In this document: positions 1-6,331 of the stretch, piece by piece | Layout: the number at the start of each line of letters is the position of its first letter | Position numbering within the stretch: position 1 is the stretch's first letter | Source of the DNA: Prosthecobacter sp. | GTDB taxonomy: Bacteria; Verrucomicrobiota; Verrucomicrobiia; Verrucomicrobiales; Verrucomicrobiaceae | NCBI GenBank assembly: GCA_025869455.1 | Contig: JAOZVT010000382.1 | Location: 1 to 12,627 of the forward strand | Direction of reading: 5' to 3' | DNA length: 12,627 nt | Position numbers and translations under genes: made by a program | Notes under the pieces: generated by a model | Databases searched by the model: none | Seen by the model: the letters and a program-made list of their open reading frames with translations, nothing else | Told to the model about the DNA's origin: nothing

Positions 1-1
1 G

Positions 2-1564
2 ACGATTAGCAAAAGCAATCTTTCCACAAGCCTGCTGTGCTGGAGCGCCCTGAAACTGGTTGGCAAGCGCACTGCCGACGATGCAAAGCTGCTTTTGGCG
101 TTAACTAAATGTGAAAGCTGGATCACGGAACAAGTGGGCTCACTTGAACCGGACGCTATTGCTAAGGCGGTCATTGGTCGCTACGGTAAAGACAAGACTT
201 TTTCGGTTCCTATTTTGATGCTTTGTACCATTGGGGGAACTTTGGGAGAGAATGCCTGGAAGCGGGTACTTCCGTTGCCCTTTGAACTGGCGGCCTTGCC
301 ACGTTCTTGGTTCGGCGTGGTAGGTTTGCCTGTGGTCAGTTATGCCTTGCCCGCCTTGATAGCGATAGGCTACACACGATTCAAAAATGCTCCACCCGCC
401 ATCTGGAATCCACTGCGCTGGCTGCGCGGATGTCTGTGGAATCGCATCAGTCCCATGCTAAAGGGCCTGCAACCCAGCAGTGGCGGCTATCTGGAAGCAA
501 CGCCCCTAACTAGTTTTGTGACAATGGCTCTGGCGGCGGCAGGTGAGAAAGATCACCCGTGCATTCCTGGCGCGGTCAAGTTCCTGACGCAGTCCATGCG
601 GCTTGATGGGAGTTGGCCCATTGATACCAATCTAGCCACTTGGGGAACCACCTTAGCAGGCAAGGCCTTGGGCAGCGTTGAACCACCTGTTCGCGAATGG
701 GTGGCGCGGCAGCAGTATCAAGAGGTGCACCCTTTTACCAACGCCGCACCTGGGGGCTGGGCGTGGACTGACTTACCTGGAGGTGTGCCGGATGCCGATG
801 ATACGGCTGGCGCTGTGATTGCGTTAAAATTGGGCCAGGATGAAGGCGGATACACGCCTGCTTTAGCCGGCATCATCTGGCTGCTGGACTTGCAAAATAG
901 GGATGGAGGCATCCCGACCTTTTGCCGTGGCTGGGGCACCTTGCCGTTTGATCGCAGCACGCCCGAACTCACGGCTCATGCCCTTTTGGCGTGGTGGCTT
1001 TGGGAAAAAGAGATGCCGTTGGTGATTCAGAAACGCATTCGCCAAAGCACACAACGGGCCCTCAACTACCTGAAGAAAAGCATGAGCGATGAGGGCTCAT
1101 GGATTCCGCTCTGGTTCGGCAATGAACATACTCATGATGAGAATAACCCGGTGTATGGTACGGCGCAGGTCGCGGCGTATCTGAGCGGATGTGAGGCACT
1201 GGTCACTCAAGCGGGTGTACTCATTTCAAGTGGATGTGCCTACTTGGAGTCCACGCAAAAGCCTGACGGGAGCTGGGGGGGCGACAAGGAAGCCCCGGCT
1301 TCCATTGAGGAGACGGCAGTTGCCCTGAATGCGCTGTTGCTCCAGGGGGACAGGCCAAAAGTGGCCTCACTCCTGGCGGCTGAGTGGCTCATTTCAGCCA
1401 CACAAAACGGCACGCATTTTCCGACGGCTCCGATAGGTCTCTACTTCGCGCGTTTGTGGTATCACGAAAAACTTTATCCCGTGGTCTGGACGCTTCAGGC
1501 ACTTCGTCGCGCAAAAGCAGTCTTGTCGTGCGTTGATGAAACGGATACAACCGCCACACCATGA
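2..1564 (+). CDS. Squalene-hopene-cyclase-like class II terpene cyclase (5' end cut by window edge)
   Basis: The reading frame is open from position 2, so the gene begins left of the window; the TTG at 95 is internal to the frame and not a credible start. The visible 520 residues have class II triterpene cyclase features. The catalytic acid motif appears as DADDTA (DADD at 791-802), matching the DxDDTA motif of squalene-hopene cyclases that protonates the substrate. QW-type repeats follow: DGSWP near 605, LQNRDGGIP near 890, EGSWIPLWFG near 1091 and TQKPDGSWGG near 1255. The end, GTHFP followed by a Trp/Tyr-rich helix, also fits the family. In this superfamily the enzyme is a monotopic membrane protein that cyclises squalene or a related polyprenoid. 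The actual substrate cannot be read here; hopene, another triterpene, or an unknown prenoid are all possible. It overlaps the next gene by ATGA, so the two are probably co-translated. Confidence 0.85.
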   Translation, partial: TISKSNLSTSLLCWSALKLVGKRTADDAKLLLALTKCESWITEQVGSLEPDAIAKAVIGRYGKDKTFSVPILMLCTIGGTLGENAWKRVLPLPFELAALPRSWFGVVGLPVVSYALPALIAIGYTRFKNAPPAIWNPLRWLRGCLWNRISPMLKGLQPSSGGYLEATPLTSFVTMALAAAGEKDHPCIPGAVKFLTQSMRLDGSWPIDTNLATWGTTLAGKALGSVEPPVREWVARQQYQEVHPFTNAAPGGWAWTDLPGGVPDADDTAGAVIALKLGQDEGGYTPALAGIIWLLDLQNRDGGIPTFCRGWGTLPFDRSTPELTAHALLAWWLWEKEMPLVIQKRIRQSTQRALNYLKKSMSDEGSWIPLWFGNEHTHDENNPVYGTAQVAAYLSGCEALVTQAGVLISSGCAYLESTQKPDGSWGGDKEAPASIEETAVALNALLLQGDRPKVASLLAAEWLISATQNGTHFPTAPIGLYFARLWYHEKLYPVVWTLQALRRAKAVLSCVDETDTTATP

Positions 1565-2589
1565 CCACCTCTCGCCGTACCTTTCTGACGACCCTCGCCA
1601 CCAGTGCTGCCGCTTCAGCTTTTGCGCGCGATTGGACCGGACAAGTGCCGGAGCGTTATCCAGATCCTGATGTGATCGCCCTGGAACCTGCGTTTTCAAA
1701 ATACATCCAGGGAAACTCGCCCATTCGCCGCCTACACACAGGCATGCTCTGGGCCGAAGGTCCTGCGTGGAATGGCGCAGGTAATTACCTTGTCTGGAGT
1801 GACATCCCTAACAATGCCCAAATGCGCTACCTGCCAGAAGACGGCCACGTGAGCATGATGCGCAACAACTCTGGCAACAGCAATGGCAATACCTTTGATC
1901 CGCAAGGTCGCCAGATCTCCTGTGAGCATGGAAATAGACGAGTCACCCGTTATGAGCTCAATGGTAAGATCACCGTGTTGGCCTCTGAGTTTGAGGGCAA
2001 ACCCCTGAATGCGCCGAATGATGTGGTCGTGCATCCCGATGGAGGCGTGTGGTTCACCGATCCTGGTTATGGTAGTATGGGTGATTACGAAGGAAACAAA
2101 GGGGAGTTGCAGCTCAAGGAAGCGGTCTATCGCATTGATCCCAGTGGTAAGATCGAAAAAGTCACGGATGCAGAAGAGAAGCCTAACGGATTGTGTTTCA
2201 GTCCTGATTACAAGAAGCTGTATGTGGTGGACACGGGGGATGCCAAAAACATCCGGGTGTATGAGGTGGTGGATGGCGCAAAACTTAGCAAGGGGAAGAC
2301 GTTTGCCGTGAACAAGGGTGTGCTTACCGACAAAGATGGCAAAGGTGGCTCCGATGGTGTCCGTTGTGATGTGGACGGCAATGTCTGGGCGACGGCGGGA
2401 TGGATTGGCGATGGCTACGACGGGGTGCATGTCTTTACGCCTGAAGGCCAACGCATAGGTCAAATCAAACTTCCTGAAACTGGCAGTAACCTGTGCTTTG
2501 GCGGGCCTAAACGTAATCGCTTATTCATCACCGCTAGCCAGTCTCTTTACTCGTTGTATGTGAATACCAACGGCGCTCATTTCTGCTGA
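1561..2589 (+). CDS. Tat-exported SMP-30/gluconolactonase/LRE-family hydrolase
   Basis: This 342-residue protein starts at the ATG that overlaps the cyclase stop codon. Residues 1-22 form a twin-arginine signal (SRRTFL at 4-9, then a short Ala-rich hydrophobic stretch), so the folded enzyme should be exported. The rest is a six-bladed beta-propeller of the SMP-30/gluconolactonase family. The expected divalent-metal ligands are present: E66 in EGPAW, N153 in APNDV, N209 in KPNG and D265 in GSDG. Related enzymes hydrolyse sugar lactones or other cyclic esters; the natural substrate here is unknown. The C-terminus (ASQSLYSLYVNT) fits a complete family member. No Shine-Dalgarno sequence precedes the start, so translation probably depends on coupling to the cyclase. 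The family call is firm, the reaction is not. Confidence 0.87.
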   Translation: MTTSRRTFLTTLATSAAASAFARDWTGQVPERYPDPDVIALEPAFSKYIQGNSPIRRLHTGMLWAEGPAWNGAGNYLVWSDIPNNAQMRYLPEDGHVSMMRNNSGNSNGNTFDPQGRQISCEHGNRRVTRYELNGKITVLASEFEGKPLNAPNDVVVHPDGGVWFTDPGYGSMGDYEGNKGELQLKEAVYRIDPSGKIEKVTDAEEKPNGLCFSPDYKKLYVVDTGDAKNIRVYEVVDGAKLSKGKTFAVNKGVLTDKDGKGGSDGVRCDVDGNVWATAGWIGDGYDGVHVFTPEGQRIGQIKLPETGSNLCFGGPKRNRLFITASQSLYSLYVNTNGAHFC

Positions 2590-2669
2590 AGCGGTGCCGC
2601 CCAGCCTTTACAAAATTGGCCCTCAATTACCTTTGCGATTTGCCCGGGTGAGATGAGCATGGGTCTGTT

Positions 2670-2888
2670 ATGCAAACACTCTCTGTTCTCATCGGCATTC
2701 TATGCGCCATCCTGCTTGTTCCAGGTCTGATCCCTCTGCTCGGATGGACCCTATGGGCAACCTTGTTTGGTTCTCTGGTGGGTATTATTTTTGGGGCTTT
2801 CCCGAAACGCAAGATTGGCCTAACCATCAACTGCGCTGTGGCTCTGATCGCCGCTCTCCGCCTATTCCTTGGTGGTGGCGTTTTTTAA
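2670..2888 (+). CDS. Small two-helix membrane protein, function unknown
   Basis: A 72-residue protein with two predicted membrane segments, roughly residues 3-42 (a long hydrophobic stretch broken by Pro and Gly, possibly a hairpin) and 52-68, joined by a basic loop (FPKRKIG, 44-50). It ends in RLFLGGGVF. From memory, short proteins with this arrangement and a Gly-rich RL..GGG ending recur in Verrucomicrobiota and Bacteroidota, and that is the main reason to accept it. A weak GGGT at 2661-2664 lies ahead of the ATG. The gene follows the lactonase by 80 bp on the same strand. Its last 27 bases are antisense to the end of the DNA glycosylase gene. No function can be assigned. Confidence 0.62.
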   Translation: MQTLSVLIGILCAILLVPGLIPLLGWTLWATLFGSLVGIIFGAFPKRKIGLTINCAVALIAALRLFLGGGVF

Positions 2889-3482
2889 TATCGGCAGCTT
2901 CACACGCCCGTGCTTCACGCTGACATGCGGGTTGTCACGGGCCAGGAAACGCCAGGGGAAATCCACGGCTTGGCTGATGCCCACTCTTATGTCAGTCACT
3001 ACCTCCACGGGTTCTGATGGGGCGCGCAAACCACAACCTTTGGGCTTGGCACGCCCAACCATGGGAACACCATGATGTTGCCCCAGAATGCCGAGCGCCA
3101 AGGCCAGCTTGCCTGGACCTGAGCATAACTCCTGTAGTTTTTGTTTCTGCCGCCGCTGCCGCATCTCGGCAATGCCGGACTGTGGATCAAGCGCGCGTAT
3201 CAGGATGAGGCCATCTCTTTCCCCGCCTTTCACCAGCAAGTTAAAGAGCCAATACATGCCGTAGTTGAAATAAACGTAGGCGGTGCCTGGCTCATTGTTT
3301 TTCACAAATTCGCGGGCACTTGGCCGTGTGGCCGTATGACAGGCGAGGTCATTCTCCACCGCATAGGCTTCTGTATCCACAATGATCCCTGAGCAACCCT
3401 GCCAGACCAGCTCTACACCGATCAAATCATGGGCCACGGTGAGGACATCGCTCTCAAAGAAATCTCTGGTGAGAAAAGCCAT
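2862..3482 (-). CDS. AAG/MPG-family 3-methyladenine DNA glycosylase
   Basis: The 206-residue protein is a full-length member of the alkyladenine DNA glycosylase family, which flips out alkylated or deaminated purines and cuts the N-glycosidic bond to start base excision repair. Visible hallmarks are DTEAY (catalytic E38, with Y40 nearby), ACH with H49, the YVYFNYGMYWLFN strand carrying Y74, Y77 and N81, LIRALDP with R96, SGPGKL (121-126), and the late PWRF and NPHVSV motifs (176-189). It is the second gene of a two-gene operon, starting 3 bp after the Nif3-like gene. A weak AGGA (3492-3495, inside the end of the upstream gene) precedes the ATG. The last 27 bases overlap the convergent membrane-protein gene. 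Confidence 0.94.
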   Translation of the reverse strand: MAFLTRDFFESDVLTVAHDLIGVELVWQGCSGIIVDTEAYAVENDLACHTATRPSAREFVKNNEPGTAYVYFNYGMYWLFNLLVKGGERDGLILIRALDPQSGIAEMRQRRQKQKLQELCSGPGKLALALGILGQHHGVPMVGRAKPKGCGLRAPSEPVEVVTDIRVGISQAVDFPWRFLARDNPHVSVKHGRVKLPILKNATTKE

Positions 3483-3485
3483 GTT

Positions 3486-4244
3486 TCACAATCCTGTGGG
3501 ATGATCCACAAACTCCCACGGTAGGCCAAACTGCGTCTGGACATGTGCCGCCAGGGCTTTCACGCCGAAGGTCTCGGTGGCGTAGTGACCGCCATAGAGA
3601 ACATTGATGCCTAGCTCTTCCGCCAGCGTGTAACTCCAGTGTGGGCCTTCCCCGGTGATGAAGGTGTCCACACCTGCTTTCGCGGCGGCAGCCACTTCCG
3701 AACCCGAACCCCCTGAGGAAATGCCTATCTTTTTCGTCGCCTTAGGGCCGCCTGCGCACACATGCACCCGGCCGCCATCCAAGGAGGAAGTGAAGCGCGA
3801 GATAACTTCCTCAAGAGACAATTCTGCCGCACAAGTCACCCCTACGGACATGCCTTTGTAGTCAAGAAAACCGCCGCTAGGCACAAGCTGCATGGCTTTG
3901 GCTATCTGCACATTGTTGCCTAACTCAGGATGTACGTCCAAAGGCAGGTGCACGCTGTAGATGGCCAGATTGTTTTCCAGGGCCAAACTCATGCGCTCAA
4001 AGGTAGCTCCCGTCCACGGCTGAAGACCGCTCCAAAACATGCCGTGGTGGACGATGAGTAAATCTGCGCCTACGGCGATGGCCTTTTGCACGACGGGTAA
4101 TGTAGCATCCACTGCTGCTACGATTTTGGAGACCTCCCCCGTGCGGTTGGTCAGTTGCAGACCATTCACCGCATTGGAGTAGTCAGGGAGTTCTCCCACA
4201 CGTAGCGTGGTGTTGAGATGTTGGGTCAGATCCTTGAGATTCAT
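3486..4244 (-). CDS. Nif3/YbgI (DUF34) family dinuclear metal protein
   Basis: A 252-residue protein of the Nif3-like family, whose members form toroidal hexamers with two metal ions per subunit. All expected metal ligands are seen: H66-H67 in IVHHGMFW, H99 and D103 in HLPLD, and H220 and E224 in GGHYATETF; ITGEGPHW (residues 196-203) is also typical. The length is that of the short, single-domain form like E. coli YbgI, with no PII-like insertion. Proteins of this family are often labelled GTP cyclohydrolase 1 type 2 homologues, but metal delivery or insertion is an alternative role and the function is unsettled. It is the first gene of the operon with the DNA glycosylase and is divergent from the SGNH hydrolase gene across 119 bp. 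No Shine-Dalgarno sequence is seen upstream. Confidence 0.93.
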   Translation of the reverse strand: MNLKDLTQHLNTTLRVGELPDYSNAVNGLQLTNRTGEVSKIVAAVDATLPVVQKAIAVGADLLIVHHGMFWSGLQPWTGATFERMSLALENNLAIYSVHLPLDVHPELGNNVQIAKAMQLVPSGGFLDYKGMSVGVTCAAELSLEEVISRFTSSLDGGRVHVCAGGPKATKKIGISSGGSGSEVAAAAKAGVDTFITGEGPHWSYTLAEELGINVLYGGHYATETFGVKALAAHVQTQFGLPWEFVDHPTGL

Positions 4245-4363
4245 GCATGCAACAGATCATGGCTAGGCTGGTGCCTCCACTAAATTCCTCTCCAGATGAC
4301 CGAGTTCGCAGTATTATGAGTCGAGAGTGAAGTCTTTGACGTACCTTTACGTCGGAGAGTGTC
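4245..4363. promoter_or_regulatory. Divergent intergenic region between Nif3-like gene and SGNH hydrolase gene
   Basis: These 119 bp must hold the start signals for both flanking genes. No convincing paired -35/-10 set was found in either direction. The best -10-like hexamers overlap: TATTAT at 4312-4317 on plus and CATAAT at 4318-4313 on minus, neither with a good -35 partner. A clear Shine-Dalgarno GGAG (4354-4357) stands six bases ahead of the SGNH hydrolase ATG, one of few in the window. A perfect inverted repeat lies just upstream of it (4338-4353). Confidence 0.45.
4338..4353 (+). repeat. Perfect inverted repeat GACGTA-CCTT-TACGTC before the SGNH hydrolase gene
   Basis: Six-base perfect arms surround a four-base spacer and end directly before the GGAG ribosome-binding site. 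As RNA this gives a 6-bp stem with a tetraloop beside the ribosome-binding site; as DNA it could be an operator half-site pair. Which, if either, applies cannot be told from sequence. Confidence 0.5.
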
Positions 4364-5668
4364 ATGTCTGTGTTCATTCGTCATCTGTTACTGGTTGGCC
4401 TGCTTTGCATGCCTATTCAGGCTGCGCAGCAGTGTCTCGTGATTGGGGACAGTTTGACGAAGGAGTATGAGGTGGAGTTCCCGGCCTTGTTTCCACAAAA
4501 TCCAGCCTCCTGGTCAGCCAGGAATTGGGTGGAGATCCTGCATGAGCACCGAAATACTTGGTTCGATCTAGGGCGTTTTTCAGGTTACGTGGACCCTAGG
4601 TTAACGGGGCATGAGCATAACTGGGCCTTCCCCGGAGCGACCACGGCGGAGATCAAAAGCCAGCTCGATAATCGGCTGCAAAATTTCTGGTGGCTCTATG
4701 AGCTGGAAGGCCAACTTAAGGATGCGGCAGAGCGTGTGGTTATCTTTGCTGGGGGAAATGATGTGGATAGCTATTATGGGCAAATTTACAATGGGGCTTC
4801 CCCGACGAGTTACATCAATGGCACGCGTGACAATCTGAAGTCGATCGTCAATTATGTGCGCGGCGTGAAGTCTTCTGTGCCGATTGTGCTCGTTTCCGTG
4901 CCGCACCTGGGTTGCGCGCCGGATGTGCAGCGTCAGTATCCTACGGATCCTGTGAAAACGGCGCGTGTGACGGCTGCGCTGGACAGCCTAAATGCGCAAC
5001 TAGCGACCTTTGCTCAGAGCAAGGGTATCGGTTTCGTGCCGGGTGTGTACCAGTTCACCAAAGACATCATCGAAGGTCCCTTTCGGATAGGGGGAATTGA
5101 GTTTTATAAAGAGGCCGATTTGGATTCGCGGGCTCGTTATGCGTTTTCAGGGGATGGATTTCACCCTGCCACCAGTGCGCATGGTAAGATCGCGCAAATG
5201 GTGATCGAAGCCTTTCTGACCAAATATCCAGGCACCAAGATCACACCGCTGACGGACAAGGAAATAGTCAGCGATGTCCTGGGACTGAATCCAGACATTC
5301 CGTTTCAGGAGTGGATAGCTACCCAAGGATTGCCTGCTGGGCAAAAGGGACTGTTGGATGATCCTGATGGTGATGGACTAACCAATGGTGTGGAATTTAT
5401 GTTGGAGGGAGCTTCGGCCTCTGTGCCCAGCCGAGAGCTCTGGCAGCCGCAGGTGGAAGCCGTGGGCCTAGATCAATTCCTGACGTTCACCTACAGTCTC
5501 CGAACGATCGCCAGTGAATGGGCAAGTTCGAAGACTCAGCAATCAGGAGATCTTCTCCAATGGACGGATGTGGATAGTTCCCACATGACATCCCATTCGG
5601 ATGGGTCGAAGACGGTGCGGCTGCCTTTATTGGGGCGTCAGTTCCTCCGGTTGAAGGTGGAACCGTGA
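4364..5668 (+). CDS. Secreted SGNH/GDSL-type hydrolase with calcium-loop C-terminal module
   Basis: This 434-residue protein begins with a Sec signal peptide (about residues 1-20, ending IQA). The hydrolase domain spans roughly 22-290 with the four SGNH blocks: GDSL with nucleophile S30, a conserved-type Gly at 91 (FPGAT), GGND with N132, and GDGFH with D264 and H267. These enzymes are esterases or lipases acting on carbohydrate esters, lipids or similar; the substrate is unknown. After a linker, DPDGDGLTNGVEF (D333, D335, D337, E344) matches an EF-hand-like calcium loop. It is followed by a beta-rich tail of about 90 residues ending in GRQFLRLKV. A DGDG loop plus such a tail is common on exported verrucomicrobial proteins. 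The ATG at 4364 has a good GGAG upstream. The gene converges on the next with only 2 bp between stops. Confidence 0.88.
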   Translation: MSVFIRHLLLVGLLCMPIQAAQQCLVIGDSLTKEYEVEFPALFPQNPASWSARNWVEILHEHRNTWFDLGRFSGYVDPRLTGHEHNWAFPGATTAEIKSQLDNRLQNFWWLYELEGQLKDAAERVVIFAGGNDVDSYYGQIYNGASPTSYINGTRDNLKSIVNYVRGVKSSVPIVLVSVPHLGCAPDVQRQYPTDPVKTARVTAALDSLNAQLATFAQSKGIGFVPGVYQFTKDIIEGPFRIGGIEFYKEADLDSRARYAFSGDGFHPATSAHGKIAQMVIEAFLTKYPGTKITPLTDKEIVSDVLGLNPDIPFQEWIATQGLPAGQKGLLDDPDGDGLTNGVEFMLEGASASVPSRELWQPQVEAVGLDQFLTFTYSLRTIASEWASSKTQQSGDLLQWTDVDSSHMTSHSDGSKTVRLPLLGRQFLRLKVEP

Positions 5669-5670
5669 AT

Positions 5671-6201
5671 TTATTTTGATTGGCGCAGTTGGGCTGCTTT
5701 GGCGCGCAATTCAGTGGCTTGTTTCGCTAGAGCGGCTGTTTCTGGCTGACTAGCATAGACTTCTTCCCGCTTCGCTGTGTAGGCGTTTCCAGCGGCGATG
5801 GAGGCATCTGAGAGAGGTTTGATGTCTGGTAACTCGCGGCCTGTCGCATAGAGCTCTTGGTAGGCTTTGGAGTACGCATCTTGAGCGGCTTTTTTACCTT
5901 CTGCATCACCTTTGCTGATGGCCATTGTTAACGCTGAGAAAACTTCTTTTTGTTTGGCGCGAATGCTTTCCAAAGCGGGATGTTTTTCGATAGCCTTCGT
6001 GAACTCGCTCGAAGCTTTTGCGGAGGCTTCACGGAGCGCCTTCAATTCAGGGTCGCGATCATCGATTATGGGAATCAGTTCGCTCATCTGACGCTCTAAT
6101 TTGTAAGCTTCTTTGCGCAGGGCACGTGCTTCTTCACGACTGTCTGCGTGAGCCAGCGAAAAACAAAGAATACAGGAAAGTGCGATCAGGAATTTTTTCA
6201 T
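5671..6201 (-). CDS. Secreted Ala-rich helical (coiled-coil-like) protein, function unknown
   Basis: I place the start at the ATG at 6201 (176 residues), because it opens a textbook Sec signal peptide, MKKFLIALSCILCFSLAHA, with likely cleavage after residue 19. An in-frame TTG at 6219 would only add six residues. No lipobox is evident. The mature protein is charged and Ala/Lys/Glu-rich, almost all predicted helix, with heptad-like spacing. Two stretches, residues about 51-91 and 127-167, resemble each other (an LxxAS... start, then HP/QPE, then AK/RAKQ), suggesting an internal duplication. No enzyme motif is visible; a periplasmic structural or adaptor role is a guess only. No Shine-Dalgarno sequence precedes the ATG. 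A palindrome overlaps its presumed promoter. Confidence 0.77.
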   Translation of the reverse strand: MKKFLIALSCILCFSLAHADSREEARALRKEAYKLERQMSELIPIIDDRDPELKALREASAKASSEFTKAIEKHPALESIRAKQKEVFSALTMAISKGDAEGKKAAQDAYSKAYQELYATGRELPDIKPLSDASIAAGNAYTAKREEVYASQPETAALAKQATELRAKAAQLRQSK

Positions 6202-6213
6202 GGCGTAGAAATC

Positions 6214-6230
6214 GAACAACGTTGTTCATA
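6214..6230 (-). promoter_or_regulatory. Perfect 14-bp palindrome at the candidate promoter of the helical secreted protein
   Basis: GAACAACGTTGTTC (6214-6227) is a perfect palindrome ending 12 bp upstream of the ATG at 6201. On the minus strand it overlaps a TATGAA -10-like hexamer (6230-6225), and transcription would start within it. That is a typical place for a repressor operator. The promoter assignment is weak because the -35 match is poor (TTGCAC about 19 bp upstream). Confidence 0.45.
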
Positions 6231-6270
6231 GATGGGTACCCTTTTTAGGGTGCAAGGTTCCCAAAACGAA

Positions 6271-6311
6271 GAAACCTCCACTGGAACCCATGAGGTTCTG
6301 GTGGAGGTTTC
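6271..6311 (-). terminator. Rho-independent terminator of the PVC-type cytochrome gene
   Basis: Arms at 6271-6288 and 6294-6311 form an 18-bp stem with two adjacent G-U wobbles and a 5-base loop. On the minus strand the stem is followed by TTCGTTTT, and it begins 21 bases after the end of the cytochrome gene at 6332. There is no T-run on the plus side, so it acts on minus-strand transcripts. It separates this gene from the helical secreted-protein gene downstream. Confidence 0.82.
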
Positions 6312-6331
6312 AAAAGAGTGATGATGCAGTC

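Noticed and set aside
1732..2463. 243-residue open frame on the minus strand opposite the lactonase gene
   Set aside because: Antisense shadow; no signal, no motif, and it would run inside a clear propeller protein.
2614..2628. AATTG-GCCCT-CAATT hairpin after the lactonase as terminator
   Set aside because: The stem is a five-pair, mostly A/T helix with no following T-run; too weak to call.
2572..2654. Open frame after the lactonase reading SLYKIGPQLPLRFARVR, suggesting a frameshifted C-terminus
   Set aside because: The lactonase already ends at a family-typical C-terminus, and the alternative frame is closed by a stop a few codons upstream, so no frameshift is needed.
6214..6227. LexA/SOS box reading of the palindrome
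   Set aside because: The Gram-positive box has GAAC and GTTC separated by four bases, whereas here the gap is six. The verrucomicrobial LexA motif as I recall it has the opposite arm order. The downstream gene is not a repair gene.
6234..6251. Small hairpin ACCCT-TTTT-AGGGT as a second terminator
   Set aside because: The stem is only five base pairs, it has no T-run after it, and it lies within the presumed promoter of the helical-protein gene.
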